Notes under the pieces: generated by a model
Seen by the model: only the letters and a program-made list of their open reading frames with translations
The model's database searches: none
Told to the model about the DNA's origin: nothing
Program-made: the position numbers and the translations under genes
In this document: positions 10,738 through 22,832 of the stretch, piece by piece
Layout: each line of letters begins with the position of its first letter
How positions within the stretch are numbered: position 1 is the first letter of the stretch
DNA from: Boswellia sacra
Lineage: Eukaryota > Streptophyta > Magnoliopsida > Sapindales > Burseraceae
DNA length: 64,000 bases
Assembly (NCBI GenBank): GCA_013180625.2
Contig: SNVD02004503.1
Span: forward strand, 124,001-188,000
Direction: 5' to 3'

Positions 10738-12264
10738 TTAGTCAAAATTTTCAAAGAATGGTTTTAACCGTTGTCCATTAACTTTAAACATATGACCATT
10801 CTTTGGGTTCTCAATTTCAACTGCTCCATGAGGGAAAACATTTTTAACAATGAAAGGCCCAGTCCAACGAGACCGAAGTTTACCAGGAAACAAATGCAAT
10901 CTTGAGTCATACAAAAGAACTTTTTGTGAAGGTTCAAAAGATTTTCTAACAATAAATTTGTCATGAAAAACCTTCATTTTTTCTTTGTAGATTTTAGAAT
11001 TTTCATAAGCCTCATTCTTGATTTCTTCAAGTTCACTCAGTTGGAGTTTTTGTAACTTGCAAGCATCATTCAAGTTTGTGTTAAATGTTTTAATGGCCCA
11101 ATAAGCTTTATGTTCAATTTCCACTGGCAAGTGACAAGGTTTTCCATAAACTAATCTATAAGGAGACATTCCCAATGATGTTTTGAAAGCAGTTCGATAA
11201 GCCCAGAGTGCATCATTAAGTCTTAAAGACCAATCTTTACGATTTGGGTTAACCGTTTTTTCTAAGATCTGTTTTATCTCCCTATTAGCTGATTCAACTT
11301 GTTCACTTATTTGTGGGTGATAAGGTGTAGAAATTTTATGGGTTATTCCATATTTCTTCATTAAAGTTTCAAATGGTTTGTTACAAAAATGTGTGCCCCC
11401 ATCACTAATAATGGCTCGAGGAATTCCGAATCTACTCAAGATATTCTCTTTCAAGAATTTGACAACTGTTTTGTGATCATTGTTTCGACATGGAATTGCC
11501 TCGACCCATTTTGAAACATAGTCTATTACAACAAGGATGTACACAAAACCAAATGATGGTGGAAAGGGTCCCATAAAATCAATACCCTAACAGTCAAAGA
11601 TTTCAACAACAAGAATGGGATTCAAAGGCATCATGTTTCTTTTTGAAATGGATCCCAATTTTTGACAATTTTCACACATTTTGCAAAATGCATGTGCATC
11701 TTTAAATAAGGTGGGCCAATAAAATCCACATTGTAAGATCTTAGCAGCTGTTTTTCTAGATGAAAAATGTCCTCCACATGCTTCAGAATGACAAAAGTTA
11801 ATGACACTACTTACCTTATTGTCGGATATGCATCTTCTCATTATTTGGTCTGGATAATATTTGAACAGATATGGGTCATCCCAGTAAAAATTCTTCACCT
11901 CGGTTAAAAATTCTCTTTTGTCTTGAGCATTCCAATGAGGTGGCATTTTCCCTGTCGCAAGAAAACTTACAATGTTAGCAAACCAAGGTATAGTAGCAAC
12001 AGAGAATAAAAATTCATCAGGAAAAGAATCGTTGATAGGTGAAGTTTCAATTAATGTCTTTGTCGTTAGTCTTGAAAGATGATCAGCAACGACATTTTCG
12101 GCTCCTTTCTTATCCTTTATTATGATGTTGAATTCTTGGAGCAATAAGATCCGCCGTATCAGTCTAGGTTTTGCATCCTGTTTAGTCATTAAATATCTCA
12201 CAGCTGCATGGTCAGTGTAAACAATTGTTGCAGAGCCAATTAAATAAGATCGAAATTTATCCAA
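10738..12264 (-). pseudogene. E2 RNase H end and integrase
   Basis: End of the gag-pol polyprotein. The frame from 12264 to 11587 holds the RNase H end ([23 protein letters not shown]) and the integrase HHCC domain (HSEACGGHF then CKMCENCQ). The frame from 11574 to 10738 holds the core: [30 protein letters not shown] and the Glu in [13 protein letters not shown], giving D, D and E. It ends in a C-terminal domain with [14 protein letters not shown]. The two frames are parted by one TAG codon (Trp in E3) just before the core. Otherwise all catalytic residues are present. It joins element cDNA into host DNA in the nucleus. Confidence 0.9.
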
Positions 12265-12272
12265 TGCAAATA

Positions 12273-13745
12273 CTACTGCAAGTAGTTCTTTTTCAGTTGT
12301 GCATCATTTAAAGTCCTACTTGCATAGTATATCACATAAGGCTTACCTTCTTTTCTTTGTCCTAAGACAACACCAACTGCATAGTCACTTGCATCACACA
12401 TCAATTCAAAAGGCAAGGACCAATCAGGAGATTGCATAATTGGAGCAGTTGTTAAAAGTCCAATTAGTGTATCAAAGGCATTTTGACATTTTTGAGTCCA
12501 TTCAAAGGAAGTATCTTTTATTAAGAGGTTACAAAGAGGTTTAGATATAGCACTGAAATTTCTTATGAACCTCCTATAAAATCCAGCATGCCCTAAGAAT
12601 GAACAAACCTCTTTAACTGTTTTTGGTGGAGGCAAATGGGAAATTAATTCCACTTTTGCTTTATCCACTTCAATTCCTTTAGAAGACACCACATGACCTA
12701 AAACAATTCTCGAAGTGACCATATAATGACATTTTTTCCAATTCAAAATAAGACCTTTTTCTACACACCTTTTTAGGACTTTTTCTAAATTTTCAAGACA
12801 ATTACCAAAAGAGTTTCCAAAGATAGTTAAATCATCAATGAAAACTTCTAAACAATGCTTAACCATGTCACTGAAAATGCTTAACATGCATCGTTGAAAA
12901 GTGGCTGGAGCATTACAAAGTCCAAAAGGCATTCTCCTAAATGCAAAAGTGCCAAAGGGGCACGTGAATGTGGTCTTTTCTTGGTCTTCGAGTGCAATGG
13001 GAATTTGATAATAGCCTGAGTATCCATCAAGAAAGCAGTAGTAAGAGTTTCCTGCTACTCTTTCAAGAATTTGGTCAAGGAAAGGTAAGGGAAAATGGTC
13101 TTTTCTAGTGACAGCATTTACTTTTCTATAATCAATGCACATCCTCCAACTAGATGAGACACGAGTTGGCAATAATTTACCCTTTTCATTTTTAACAACT
13201 GTAATGTCAGATTTTTTAGGTACTACCTGTGTAGGGCTTACACACTTACTATCAGAAATAGGATAGATAATTCCCACATCAAGTAGTTTGAGAACTTCAG
13301 CCCTAATGACCTCTTTCATGTGTAGATTTAATCTCTTTTGAGGTTGTTGAGATGTTTTGGCATTTTCCTCTAAATGTATTCTATGTGTGCAAATTAAAGG
13401 GTTAATGCCTTTTATATCTTTTAAAGTCGACCCAATTGCATTTTTATGCCTTTTAAGCACTTCTATCAACTTACCTTGTTGCTTGCATGTGAGAGATGCA
13501 GAAATTACCACCGGATATGTCTGATTCTCTCCAAGATATGCGTATTTCAGTCCTTCAAGTAAGGGCTTCAATTCTAACTTAGGAGCTTCAGCTTCATTGC
13601 TTTCGTTCATTTGCCCCAATTCTTCAAATCTTGATTTTGAGCCTTTTTTCATCACCTGTGCACAATCCAATAAAAAACATATATAAGAAAGATCAGACTC
13701 TAATTTCATGCTTGATTCTAATGAATTCACAAGACAAGTTTCCAA
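12273..13745 (-). CDS. E2 reverse transcriptase and RNase H, long open part of pol
   Basis: An open stretch of about 490 codons inside pol, so its first codon here is not a true start. It contains a proline-rich linker and the reverse transcriptase fingers and palm ([38 protein letters not shown]). The catalytic motif is FIDDLTIFG; close copies have FMDDL. The RNase H start follows ([18 protein letters not shown]). The frame breaks near 12295 by a short deletion, then resumes in the 12264-10738 block. It copies element RNA to DNA in virus-like particles in the cytoplasm. The Athila call rests on the overall wording and the neighbours. Confidence 0.9.
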   Translation of the reverse strand: METCLVNSLESSMKLESDLSYICFLLDCAQVMKKGSKSRFEELGQMNESNEAEAPKLELKPLLEGLKYAYLGENQTYPVVISASLTCKQQGKLIEVLKRHKNAIGSTLKDIKGINPLICTHRIHLEENAKTSQQPQKRLNLHMKEVIRAEVLKLLDVGIIYPISDSKCVSPTQVVPKKSDITVVKNEKGKLLPTRVSSSWRMCIDYRKVNAVTRKDHFPLPFLDQILERVAGNSYYCFLDGYSGYYQIPIALEDQEKTTFTCPFGTFAFRRMPFGLCNAPATFQRCMLSIFSDMVKHCLEVFIDDLTIFGNSFGNCLENLEKVLKRCVEKGLILNWKKCHYMVTSRIVLGHVVSSKGIEVDKAKVELISHLPPPKTVKEVCSFLGHAGFYRRFIRNFSAISKPLCNLLIKDTSFEWTQKCQNAFDTLIGLLTTAPIMQSPDWSLPFELMCDASDYAVGVVLGQRKEGKPYVIYYASRTLNDAQLKKNYLQ

Positions 13746-14392
13746 AGGGTCAGAAGAACTCCCTTTTGGATGTGATCTTCCACAATAGATTCAATTACAT
13801 TGGCTTCATCAACTTCATCTTCTTCTTCATTTGATTGTTTGCACATATTAAAAACATTAAGTTCTAATGTCATGTTCCCAAATGATAGCTTCATGACTCC
13901 ATTCCAGCAATTAATCAAAGCATTAGAAGTAGCTAGAAATGGACGCCCTAAAATAACCGGAATTGAATTGCTTACTTCCACTAGTTGTGTGTCCAAGACC
14001 ATAAAATCCACTGGGTAAATGAATTTATCAACTTGAACTAATACATCTTCTACTACTCCTCTTGGTACTTTAATTGATCTATCAGCAAGCAAAAGAGTTA
14101 TAGAAGTCGGTTTTAACTCACCTAGATTGAGTTTTTGAAAAACCGAGTATGGAAGCAAATTCACACTAGCACCAAGATCAAGTAAAGCTCATTCAATTTT
14201 ATGGTCTCCAAAAACACATGAAATTGTAGGACAACCTGGATCCTTATATTTTACTGTATTATTGTTTTGAAGAATGGCACTTGCTTGCTTAGCTAGGAAG
14301 GCCTTCTTTTTCACATTCAATTTTCTTTTCACAGTGCACAAGTCTTTCAAAAATTTTGCACAAGAAGGTACCTGTTTGATCACATCAAGCAA
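13727..14392 (-). pseudogene. E2 aspartic protease region
   Basis: Retropepsin-like protease of the polyprotein. The active-site region is LLDLGASVNLLPYSVFQ, where the DLGA replaces the more usual DSGA/DTGA. It is followed by the flap region around PRGVVEDVLVQVDKF and by the ILGRPFL motif of the second half. An in-frame stop near 14190 separates it from the preceding linker (14392-14193, with PSCAKFLKDLC). E3 reads straight through at that place. The protease would cut gag from pol. Confidence 0.85.
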
Positions 14393-14410
14393 GGGAATGT
14401 TGACCTTTAC

Positions 14411-16055
14411 CTATTTGAAAATTTCAAAGATTTCAGAATTATGAGTTGCCTTCTTTTGTGCGGCTAATGCTTGAGGAAATGGAGGCACAGATGAGGATAT
14501 GGTTTCCTCTTCGCTAGGTGTTGGTTTGGCAACCTCTTCCGGCCCTTTAGAGATTGATTCTTCTTCTTTCTCACAAGGGTTAGGAATATGTTTTTCAACA
14601 ACCTTACCAATGTGAAGGGTCATGACTGGCTTGACTTGGTCAAAATAATGGTTACTTGAACTCCCTGCATTTGAGTTAGATTGATCTTTGGGGTTTTGCA
14701 TAGTCTGAGAAGGAAATTTTCCTTTCTCTTGGATGCTAAATGTAGATGCAAATTTTGTAAGAGTTTTTGACAAATTTGCTAGTGTTTGAGGAGTTTAACT
14801 ATTGAAAGTCTCTTGCTTTGTAATGAATGAATGCAATGTTTCTTCAAAGTCATTCCTAGGAGGAGGAGCATATGCATGATCATGAGAATTTTGAAAATTT
14901 TATCGTGTTTGAAAAGGGACTTGTGAAGATTGTGCATGATTATCATTTTTCCAGCTAAAATTTGGATAATTTCTCCAACCACGATTGTAGGTTTGTGAAT
15001 ATGGATTGTGATTTGGCCTTTTGAAAGTGTTCAAGGCATTGGCTTCTTCATGGAACCATTCCCTAAAGGCAGGCAAAGTTGGGCAATTATCAGTAGAATG
15101 GTCATTGTCATCACAAATGTTATAGACATTTTCTTGAATAGAATTCAATTGACCACTCTTTTTCATTTCTAAAGCCTCGACTTTTCTAGCTAGGGATGCA
15201 TATTTGGCTTGAAGGTCATGGTCTTCCCTAAGGTTGTAAATACCTCTATCAGATGTCCAGGTTTGGGCCTTGCTTGGTACCTCATAGGTGCCAGCAGTGT
15301 CCCAATTTTATGCCTTTTCTGCTAAGGAATCTAGGAAGTCAAGCGCTTCCTCAGGGTTTTTTTCTTTAAATTCTCCTTTACACATTAATTCTACTAGTTG
15401 CCTATCTTGAGGTGTTAACCCTTCAAGAAGTGTGCAACTATTCTCCAAGTTTCAAACCCATGGTGAGGACAGGTATTAAGTAGTTCCTTATACCTATCCC
15501 AACATTGGGAAAGGGTTTCCCTTGTTTTTGAGAGAAATCAGAAATTTGTCTTTTAAGAGAATTTGTTCTATGGGTAGGAAAAAATTTTTTCAAAAATTGT
15601 TGTTTCATCTCATCCCATGAACTGATGGAATTCGACCTCAAATTTTGTAGCCATGTTCTAGCTTTATCTTTTAAAAAAAAAGGAAAAAGCTTTAATCTAA
15701 TGGTGTTTATGCTACAATTTGGGTCAGTGTAGGAGCTACATACCTCTTCAAAGAGTTTCAAGTGCGAATATGGGTTCTCCATGTCAAGGCCATGAAAAGT
15801 GGGTAGAAGTCGAACAAAACTTGGTTTGAAATTGAAATGGATTGAATCTGGAGGAGAAACTACACAAGATGGTGCACTAGTCCTTACCGGATTCATGTAG
15901 TCTTTGAGGGTTCTTCGTTGGTTTTGATCATTTTGTTGCGAACGGTTTTCCCCTTCATCCGTGAATATTTCCTCATGATTGTCGGCCATGTTTTCTGAGG
16001 AAGATGATGTTTTTCTAACAAGTCTACCACTAGATGTTCGTGACCAAATTTTCAT
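14411..16055 (-). pseudogene. E2 gag, broken by a few stops
   Basis: Begins at the ATG at 16055 (MKIWSRTSSG) or the internal MADNHEE. The capsid-like part reads FKPSFVRLLPTFHGLDMENP, then FFLKDKARTWLQNL and EMKQQFLKKFFPTHR, all typical of Athila gag. A zinc knuckle of CX2CX4HX4C type is at about 15126-15085 (CNICDDNDHSTDNC). A linker rich in Ser, Pro and Glu follows (14773-14411). Frameshifts near 15440 and 15360 and stops near 15310 and 14800 interrupt it. Gag packages element RNA into particles. Confidence 0.88.
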
Positions 16056-16165
16056 GCAAGAAAAAGAGAAGAAGAGAGAGGAAAAGATGAACACACAAAA
16101 ATAAAAAATTTAGATCTAAGATGAGAAAAGAGAATACTTACAATTTTGCACGCCAATTTTTACCT

Positions 16166-16183
16166 TCCCCGGCAACGGCGCCA
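16166..16183 (-). other. E2 primer binding site, tRNA-Asp type
   Basis: The element strand reads TGGCGCCGTTGCCGGGGA, complementary to the 3' end of plant tRNA-Asp including CCA. It sits 6 bases inside the 5' LTR. This primer choice is known for Athila elements. Confidence 0.88.
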
Positions 16184-17138
16184 AAAACTTGACACATCCG
16201 AAAAAGGATTGCTCCCAAGTATAGGAGTGTCGAAGTAATAAACCCGGTGAGACCGGGGTCGATCCACGAGGAAGGAGATTTTAGCGTTATAAATTATAAG
16301 ATAAGCAAATATGATATGAATAATTCAAAGAAATGACAAGATAATATCAATAAATATGTAAGATGGTAGGCGGTATTACCGACCATTCAAATATAAAACA
16401 AAAAGCAAGAGGAGGTAAAACCATCCATGGAAATAAGTGGTATAACCAACCATAGTAAATTAAAGAACAATTTCATAAGGTGGTAGAACCTACCATAGTA
16501 AATAAAATAAAAAGTTCATAAACAATAGAATAATTAAAATACAAGAGGAATTAACACAATAACAATGAAGGCTAAGGCTAGGGGATCCGCCCTTGATATA
16601 TTAAGTAAGGATAATTAACCCATTTTAGTTATATGAATTATATTTGTTTCGTTACCAATATTTATACCACTTCTTGTAAATGGGTTCAAGCATCCAATGT
16701 GCCAATCACCATATGTCTACAACAAATCAAGGTTCCTAACTAGATTCGTGTCGGTAAGGAAGAACCATACATCATCTAGAAAGGATCCAAGCATTTGATG
16801 TGCCAAGGATTGTCGACAATGGATCAAGACCTCCACTTTACGAGTGGTGTCAAGATTGATTAAGAAATGAAATATAAATCATATTGAATAAACATTATAA
16901 GATTAAGATTATTAAGCACATATTAAGGGTTAGAGAATCCTTAATCTCATATCAAGGGTTTCACCCTTTCACCTTAGCAAAAGAGAAATTAGAAGAACAT
17001 TATAATAGAAAGAAAATAAAATGTAAGAAAAAGGGAATTCATTAATAACATAAACACACAAATACAAAACAAGATCCTAGCCAAAGCCAAAATGATCCAG
17101 CCAAGGCCAAGATGCCCAAATGGGTCATAAGGCACCTC

Positions 17139-17146
17139 TATTTATA
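17139..17146 (-). promoter_or_regulatory. TATA box of the E2 5' LTR
   Basis: TATAAATA on the element strand, in the context CTATAAATAGAGGTGCC. It is conserved at the same place in the E2 3' LTR (7125-7132) and the E3 3' LTR (39322-39329). In E1 it is TATAAATGG (about 22240-22248), and in the E3 5' LTR it has decayed to AATAAATA. It would drive leftward transcription of E2. Confidence 0.6.
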
Positions 17147-17539
17147 GATACAACCAGGGGTAAAATTTTTAAAATTACAAGGGCATAATTGTCAAATATT
17201 AGTTGTAAATATCTTTGACAATTGGGATCATTAAGCACCGACTTTGACCATCAATTTTGACACTGAGATGTTGTGAATTTTAATCATATGTCTTCATCAA
17301 AGTTGTAGATATTTCTCTCAGCTTTCTAGAACATATTTATTTGCACAATTTGGATACGCACTTTGAGAGATACGGTCCAAATACTAAGGCCTGGTTAGAC
17401 TGGGCTGAGACTGTAGATGGGTTCACTTCAAGCCCAATTTTGGTCCACTAAGAGCCCGAATTTGATTATGCTTTGAAATGCAATCTTGTAGACAATTGAA
17501 TGAGCTTTCGAAAACATTAGGATTTGCACCAATCTGATC

Positions 17540-17547
17540 TATAAATA
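17540..17547 (+). promoter_or_regulatory. Opposite-strand TATA-like site in the E2 LTR
   Basis: TATAAATA on the plus strand in CTATAAATAGAGAG, near-identical in context to the main promoter but facing away. It is also present in the E2 3' LTR (7526-7533) and in both E3 LTRs. E1 has it in the 3' LTR (about 1182-1189), and a one-base variant in its 5' LTR. Whether it works as a promoter is unknown. Confidence 0.4.
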
Positions 17548-17715
17548 GAGAGTTATGCCCATTTAACCGAATCTGTAACAAAACCAAAATTAAGAGAAAT
17601 TAATTCCAAAGATGCAAATGCTACAAATATGCTTAAGTTGAGGAATTTAATGACACTATTAATGCAATATGATGAACTAAACTCTTATTAAACATGCATA
17701 TTTAAGTGTTCATCA

Positions 17716-17720
17716 TGCCC
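17716..17720. repeat. Right target duplication of E2 (TGCCC)
   Basis: Exact repeat of 6170-6174. The E1 reverse transcriptase sequence continues from 17721. Confidence 0.95.
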
Positions 17721-18629
17721 TAAGAATAAACGAACCTCTTTGACTATTTTTGGTTGAGGCAAATGGAAAATTAATTCCACTTTTGCTTTGACCACTTCAA
17801 TTTCCTTAGAAGACGCCACATGACCTAAGACAATTCTTGAAGTAACCATATAATGACATTTTTCCCAATTCAAAATAAGACATTTTTCTACGCACCTTTT
17901 CAACACTTTTTCTAAGTTTTCAAGACAATTCTTAAAAGAATTTCCAAAGGCAGTTAAATCATCCATGAAAACTTCTAAATAATGCTTAACTATATCACTA
18001 AAAATGCTTAACATGCATATTTGAAAAGTGGCTAAGGCATTACAAAGTCCAAAAGGCATTCTCCTAAATGCAAAAGTGCCAAAGGGGCACGTGAATGTGG
18101 TATTTTCTTGGTCTTCAAGTGCAATAAAAATTTCATAATAGCCTGAGTATCCATTGAGAAAGCAGTAGTAGTAGTGCCCTGCTACTTTTTCTAAAATTTG
18201 GTCAAGGAATAATAAGAGAAAATGGTCTTTTCTGGTGACAACATTTAATTTTCTATAATCAATGCACATCCTCCGACTAGATAAGACTCGAGTTGGCAAT
18301 GATTCATCCTTTTCATTTTTGACTACTGTAATGCTATATTTCTTAGGTACTACTTATATAGGGCTTATCCACTTACTATCAGAAATAAGGTAGACCTCTT
18401 TCATGTAGGGATTTAATCTCCTTTGAGATTGTTGGGATGTTTTGGCATTTTCTTCTAAATGTATTCTATGTATACAAATAAAGGGGTTAATGCCTTTTAT
18501 GTCTTTTAAAGTCCATCCGATTATATTTTTATGCCCTTTAAGTACGTGTATCAACTTACCTTGTTGCTCGCTTGTAAGGGATGAAGAAATTACCATCGGA
18601 TATGTCTGATTTCTCCCTAAGATATTCAC
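17721..18629 (-). pseudogene. E1 reverse transcriptase, part right of the E2 insertion
   Basis: Holds [39 protein letters not shown] and the catalytic FMDDLTAFG, then LGHVASSKEIEV up to the insertion point (FLGH). There is a frameshift near 18320, and a small deletion removed part of the linker (about 18370-18410). The continuation is at 6169 and leftward. Residue changes at conserved places (for example APATFQRC to ALATFQIC) show long decay. Confidence 0.88.
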
Positions 18630-19330
18630 ATTTTAGTCCTTCAAGTAAGGGCTTGAACTCTAACTTGGGTGCTTCCTCTTCCTTGCTTTCATTCATTTTC
18701 CCCAATTCTTCGAATCTTGGTTTTGAGCCTTTTTTCATCACCTGTGCACAATCCAGTAATGACCATATATCAGAAAGATCAGGCTCTAGTTCCATACTTG
18801 ATTCTGATGAATTCACTAAACAAGTTTCCAAAGGGTTAGAAAAACTCCCATTTTGGATGTGGTCTTCCACAATAGTTTCAATCATATTAGCCTCCTCAAT
18901 TTCATCATCTTCTTCATGTGGTTGTTTGCACATATTAAAAACATTAAGTTCCAATGTCATGTTCCTGAATGATAGCTTCATGACTCCATTTCTATAAGTA
19001 ATCAGAGCATTAGAGGTAGCTAGAAATGGACGCCCTAAAATAACAGAAATTGAATTGCATACTTCCACTGGTTGTGTCTCCAAGATGATAAAATCCATTA
19101 GATAAATGAATTTATCGACTTAAACTAACACATCTTCTATTACTCCTCTTGGCACTTTAATTGATCTATCAGCAAGCAAAAGAGTCATAGAAGTCAGTTT
19201 TAACTCACCTAGATTGAGTTTCTAAAAAATCGAGTATGAAAGCAAATTCACACTAGCACCAAGATCAAGTAAAGCTTGTTCAATTTTATGGTCTCTAATA
19301 ACACATGAAATTGGAGGACATCCTGGATCC
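18556..19330 (-). pseudogene. E1 protease region and linker
   Basis: The protease half with ILGRPFLATSNALI and the acidic linker reads from 19098 leftward. The active-site half lies at about 19330-19100, with LLDLGASVNLLSYSIF recognisable but cut by stops near 19230 and 19120. It corresponds to E2 13727-14392 and is inactive. Confidence 0.82.
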
Positions 19331-21064
19331 TTATATTTCACTTTATTATTGTTTTAAAGAATAGCACTTGCTTGCTTGGCTAGAAAGGCCTTCTTTTTCA
19401 CATTCAATCTTCTTTTTATAGTGCACAAATCTTTCAAAAATTTTGCATAAGAAGGTACCTGTTTGATCACATCTAGCAAGGGAATGTTGACCTTTAACTG
19501 TTTGAAAATTTAAAAGATTTCAAAATTGTGAGTTGGCTTCTTTTGTGTGGCTAATGCTTGAGGAAATGGAGGCACATATAGGGATTTAGTTTCTTCTTCA
19601 CTAGGTGTTGGTTTGGTAACCTCTTCTTGACATTTAGAGATCGATTCTTCTTCTTCCTTATAAGGTTAAGGAATGTGTTTTTGAACAACCTTACCATTGC
19701 GAAGAGTCATGACTGATTTGGCTTAGTCCAAATAATGGTTACTTGAACTCCCTGCCTTTGAGTTAGATTGATCTTTGGGGTTCTGCAATGTTTGAGAAGG
19801 CAATTTTCCTTTTTCTTGGATGCTAAATGTAGATGCAAATTTTGCAATAGTGTCCGACAAATTTGCTAATGTTTGAGCAATTTGACTATTGAAAGTCTCT
19901 TACTTTGTAATGAATGAATGCAATGTCTCTTCAAACTCATTCCTAGAAGGAGGAGCATATGCATGAAAATTTTGTCATGTTTGAATAGGGACTTCTGAAG
20001 ATTGTGCATAATTGTCATTTTTTCAACTAAAATTTGGATGATTTCTTCAATCGGGATTGTAGGTTTGTGAGTATGGATTGTGATTTGGCCTTTTGAAAGT
20101 GTTCAAAGCATTTGCTTGTTCATGGAGACATTCCCTAAAAGCAGGCAAAGTTGGGCACTCATTAGTAGGATGGTCATTATCATTACAAATGTGACAGACA
20201 ACTTCTTGAATAGAATTCAATTGACCACTCTTTTTCATTTCTAAAGCCTCGACTTTTCTAGCTAGGGATGCATATATGGCCTGAAGGTCATAATCTTTCC
20301 TAAGGTTGTAAATGCCTTTATTGGATGTCAAGGTTAGGCCCTTGCTTGGTGCCTCATAGGTGCCAGCAGTGTCCCAATTTTGGGCATTGTCTACTAAGGA
20401 ATCTAGATAGTCAATTACTTCATCAAGATCTTTATCTCCAAATTCTTCATTACACATTAGCTCTATTAGTTGCCTATCTTGAGGTGTTAACCCTTCATAG
20501 AAGTGTGCAACTATTCTCCAAGTTTCAAAACCATGGTGTGGATAAGTATTAAGTAATTCTTCATACCTATCCAACATTGGTAAAAGGTTTCCCCTTGTTT
20601 TTGAGTGAAATTTGAGATTTGTCTTTTAAGAGAATTTGTTCTATTGGTAGGAAAATTTTTTTTCAAAAATTATTGTTTCATCTCATCTCATGAACTGATA
20701 GAACTTGACCTCAAATTTTGTAGTCATGTTCTAGCTTTATCTTTTAAAGAAAAAGGAAAAAGCTTTAATCTTATGGTGTTTATGCTACAATTTGGGTCAC
20801 TATAGGAGTTACACACCTCTTCAAAGATTTTTAATTGCGAATATGGGTTCTCCATATCAAGCCCATGAAAGGTGAGTAAAAGTTGAAAAAAACTTGGTTT
20901 AAAATTGAAATGGATTGCATCGGGAGGAGAAACTACACAAGATGGTGCGCTAGTCCTTACCGGATTCATGGAATCTCTAAGGGTTCTTTGTTGGTTTTGA
21001 TCATTTTGATGGGAACGATTGTCTCCTTCATCCGTGAACCTTTCCACTTGATTATCGGCCATGT
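19331..21064 (-). pseudogene. E1 gag, broken
   Basis: Starts at MADNQVERFTDEG (about 21064). The capsid-like part is in pieces at 21062-20724 (FKPSFFQLLLTFHGLDMENP) and 20577-20047 (ETWRIVAHFYEGLTPQDRQ). A zinc knuckle CHICNDNDHPTNEC lies at about 20200-20159, followed by the Ser/Glu-rich linker to about 19500 with several stops. Its wording is about as close to E2 as to E3. Confidence 0.85.
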
Positions 21065-21240
21065 TTTCTAAAGAAGATGATGTTTTTCTAATAAGTCTAC
21101 CGCTATATGTGCGTGACCAAATTTTTATAAAAATTTAATAGAGAAAAGAAAAGAAAAAATGAATCACACGACAAAGAAAAAAATTAAGATCTAAAATGAG
21201 AAAAGAGAGTACCTACAATTTTGCATGCCAAATTTTACCT

Positions 21241-21258
21241 TCCCCGGCAATGGCACCA
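21241..21258 (-). other. E1 primer binding site, two changes
   Basis: Same site as in E2 with two differences from a perfect tRNA-Asp match, both of C-to-T/G-to-A type. It is 6 bases from the LTR. Confidence 0.82.
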
Positions 21259-21264
21259 AAAGCT

Positions 21265-22808
21265 TGACACATCCAAAAATAGGATAATCTCCCAAGTATA
21301 GGAGTATTGAAGTAATAAACCCGGTGAGACTGAGGTTGATCCATGAGGAAGGGGATTTAGTGGTACAAACTATAAAGTAAGCAAATATGATATGAATAAT
21401 TCAAAGAAATGGCAAGATAATATCAACAAATATAAGTAAAGGTGGTAAGCGGTACTACCGGCCATTCAAATGTAAAACAAAAACACAAGGTGGTAAAACC
21501 ATCCATAAAAATAGGAGGTAAAACCTACCATAGCAAATGAAAGAGCAATTTCATAAGCAATAAATGAGAATAACTAAAGTACGAAAGTAAGATAAATTAA
21601 CACAATAACAATGAAGGCTAAGGTTAAAGGATCCGCCCTTGATATTTAAACTAAGGATAAATAACTCAATTATAACTGAATTGGAATCCACATATTAAGG
21701 AGGTTCTAATTGGAAGGTATGTCATTTAAGCCCATTTTAGTTATATGAATTATATTTGTTTTATTATCAATATTTATACCACTTCTTGTAAACGGGTTCA
21801 AGCATCCAATGTGTCAATCACCATATGTCTACAACAAATCAAGGTTCCTAACTAGACTTGTGTCGGTAAGGAAGAACCATACAATATCTAGAAAGGATTC
21901 AAGCATTTGATGTGCCAAGGATTGTTTACAATGGATCAAGACCTCCACTTTACAAGTGGTGTCAAGATTGATTAAGAAAATAAATATAAATCATATAAAA
22001 TAAATAACAAAGATTATGATTATTAAGCACATATCAAAGGGTTAGAAAATCTTTATTCTCATATCAAGGGTTTCACTATTTCACCTTAGCAAAATAGAAT
22101 TTAGCAAGACATTAAGCAAGAAAGAAAATAAATTGTAAAAAGAAAATTTATTAATAACATTAAAACACAAGAAAGAAAAACAAAATAACAAGAGATCCCA
22201 GCCAAGGCCAAGATGTCTTCATGGGTCACAAGGCACCTCCATTTATAGATACATTTAGGGCAAACTTATCAAATTACAAAGGAATAATTGTCAAATATCT
22301 TGTTAACAATTGGGATAATCATATGCACCAATTTTGACCACCGATTTTGGCATCGAATTATTTAGAATTTTGATCACATGTCTTCATGAAAGTTGTAGAT
22401 ATTTCTCTCAGCTTTCTAGGACATCTTGATTCATACAATGTGGATATGTATATCAAGGGATATGGTCAAAATACTGAGGCATGATCAGGCTGGGCTGAAG
22501 CTGCAGATGGGTTCACTTCAAGCCCATTTTTGGTCCCTTAAGAGCCCAAATTTGATAATGCTCGTGAAATACAATCTTGTAGATAATTTAATTCGGTTTC
22601 CAACAAATCAAGATTTATAACCTTTTGATCTGTAAATAGAAAGTTATGCCCATTTTGCTAAACATGTAACAAAAACTAAAATCAAGATAAAGACAATTCA
22701 AAATATACAAAGACCACAAATATGCTTAAGTTGAGGAATTTAATGACAGTATTAATACAATATGATGAATTAATCTCTTATTAAACATACATATTTAAGT
22801 GTTTATCA
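21265..22808 (-). repeat. E1 5' LTR
   Basis: 1544 bases, TGACACATCC to GTGTTTATCA on the plus strand, with the same layout as the E2 and E3 LTRs. The C at position 5 from the end of the E2 and E3 terminus is T here. Confidence 0.92.
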
Positions 22809-22814
22809 CTCTCT

Positions 22815-22832
22815 TCCCTAGTGGAGTCGCCA
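22815..22832 (-). other. E0 primer binding site, tRNA-Arg type (Tat/Ogre-like)
   Basis: The minus strand reads TGGCGACTCCACTAGGGA, resembling the primer sites of Tat/Ogre/Retand elements, which use tRNA-Arg. It stands 6 bases from the end of E1. So E1 inserted just inside an older element whose interior lies beyond the left of the window or is lost. Confidence 0.55.

Larger units (their letters stand above)
6175..17715 (-). mobile_element. E2: complete Athila-type Ty3/Gypsy retrotransposon with LOG and cysteine-rich genes
   Basis: An 11,541-base minus-strand element with both LTRs (16190-17715 and 6175-7701, ending TG...CA on the element strand). It has an exact TGCCC target duplication, a perfect 18-base tRNA-Asp-type primer site and a polypurine tract. 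It carries gag, protease, reverse transcriptase, RNase H, integrase, then two extra genes. It is inserted in the reverse transcriptase of E1, its own relative. Its pol frames are longer and less damaged than those of E1, in line with being younger. A few stops and frameshifts still make it non-autonomous as read. Confidence 0.95.
16190..17715 (-). repeat. E2 5' LTR
   Basis: 1526 bases, partner of 6175-7701. It carries the element promoter and is followed at 17716-17720 by the second TGCCC duplication. Confidence 0.95.
1..22808 (-). mobile_element. E1: Athila-type Ty3/Gypsy retrotransposon with extra genes, interrupted by E2
   Basis: Minus-strand LTR retrotransposon. The 5' LTR is at 21265-22808 and the 3' LTR (1-1359) continues beyond the window. 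The internal order is primer site, gag, protease, reverse transcriptase (broken at 17716/6174 by E2), RNase H, integrase, a cysteine-rich gene, a LOG-like gene, tandem blocks and polypurine tract. The tRNA-Asp-type primer site and the wording of gag and integrase match the Athila lineage. Stops and frameshifts are spread through all genes, so it is not autonomous. Its 5' end lies 6 bases from the primer site of a Tat/Ogre-like element (E0), so E1 inserted into E0. The left target duplication is outside the window. Confidence 0.9.

Noticed and set aside
18581..18997. Plus-strand open frame of 138 codons, Ser-rich
   Set aside because: It lies opposite the E1 protease/linker frame. Its Ser-rich wording is the complement of the acidic linker on the real strand, and the E2 and E3 counterparts are broken elsewhere.
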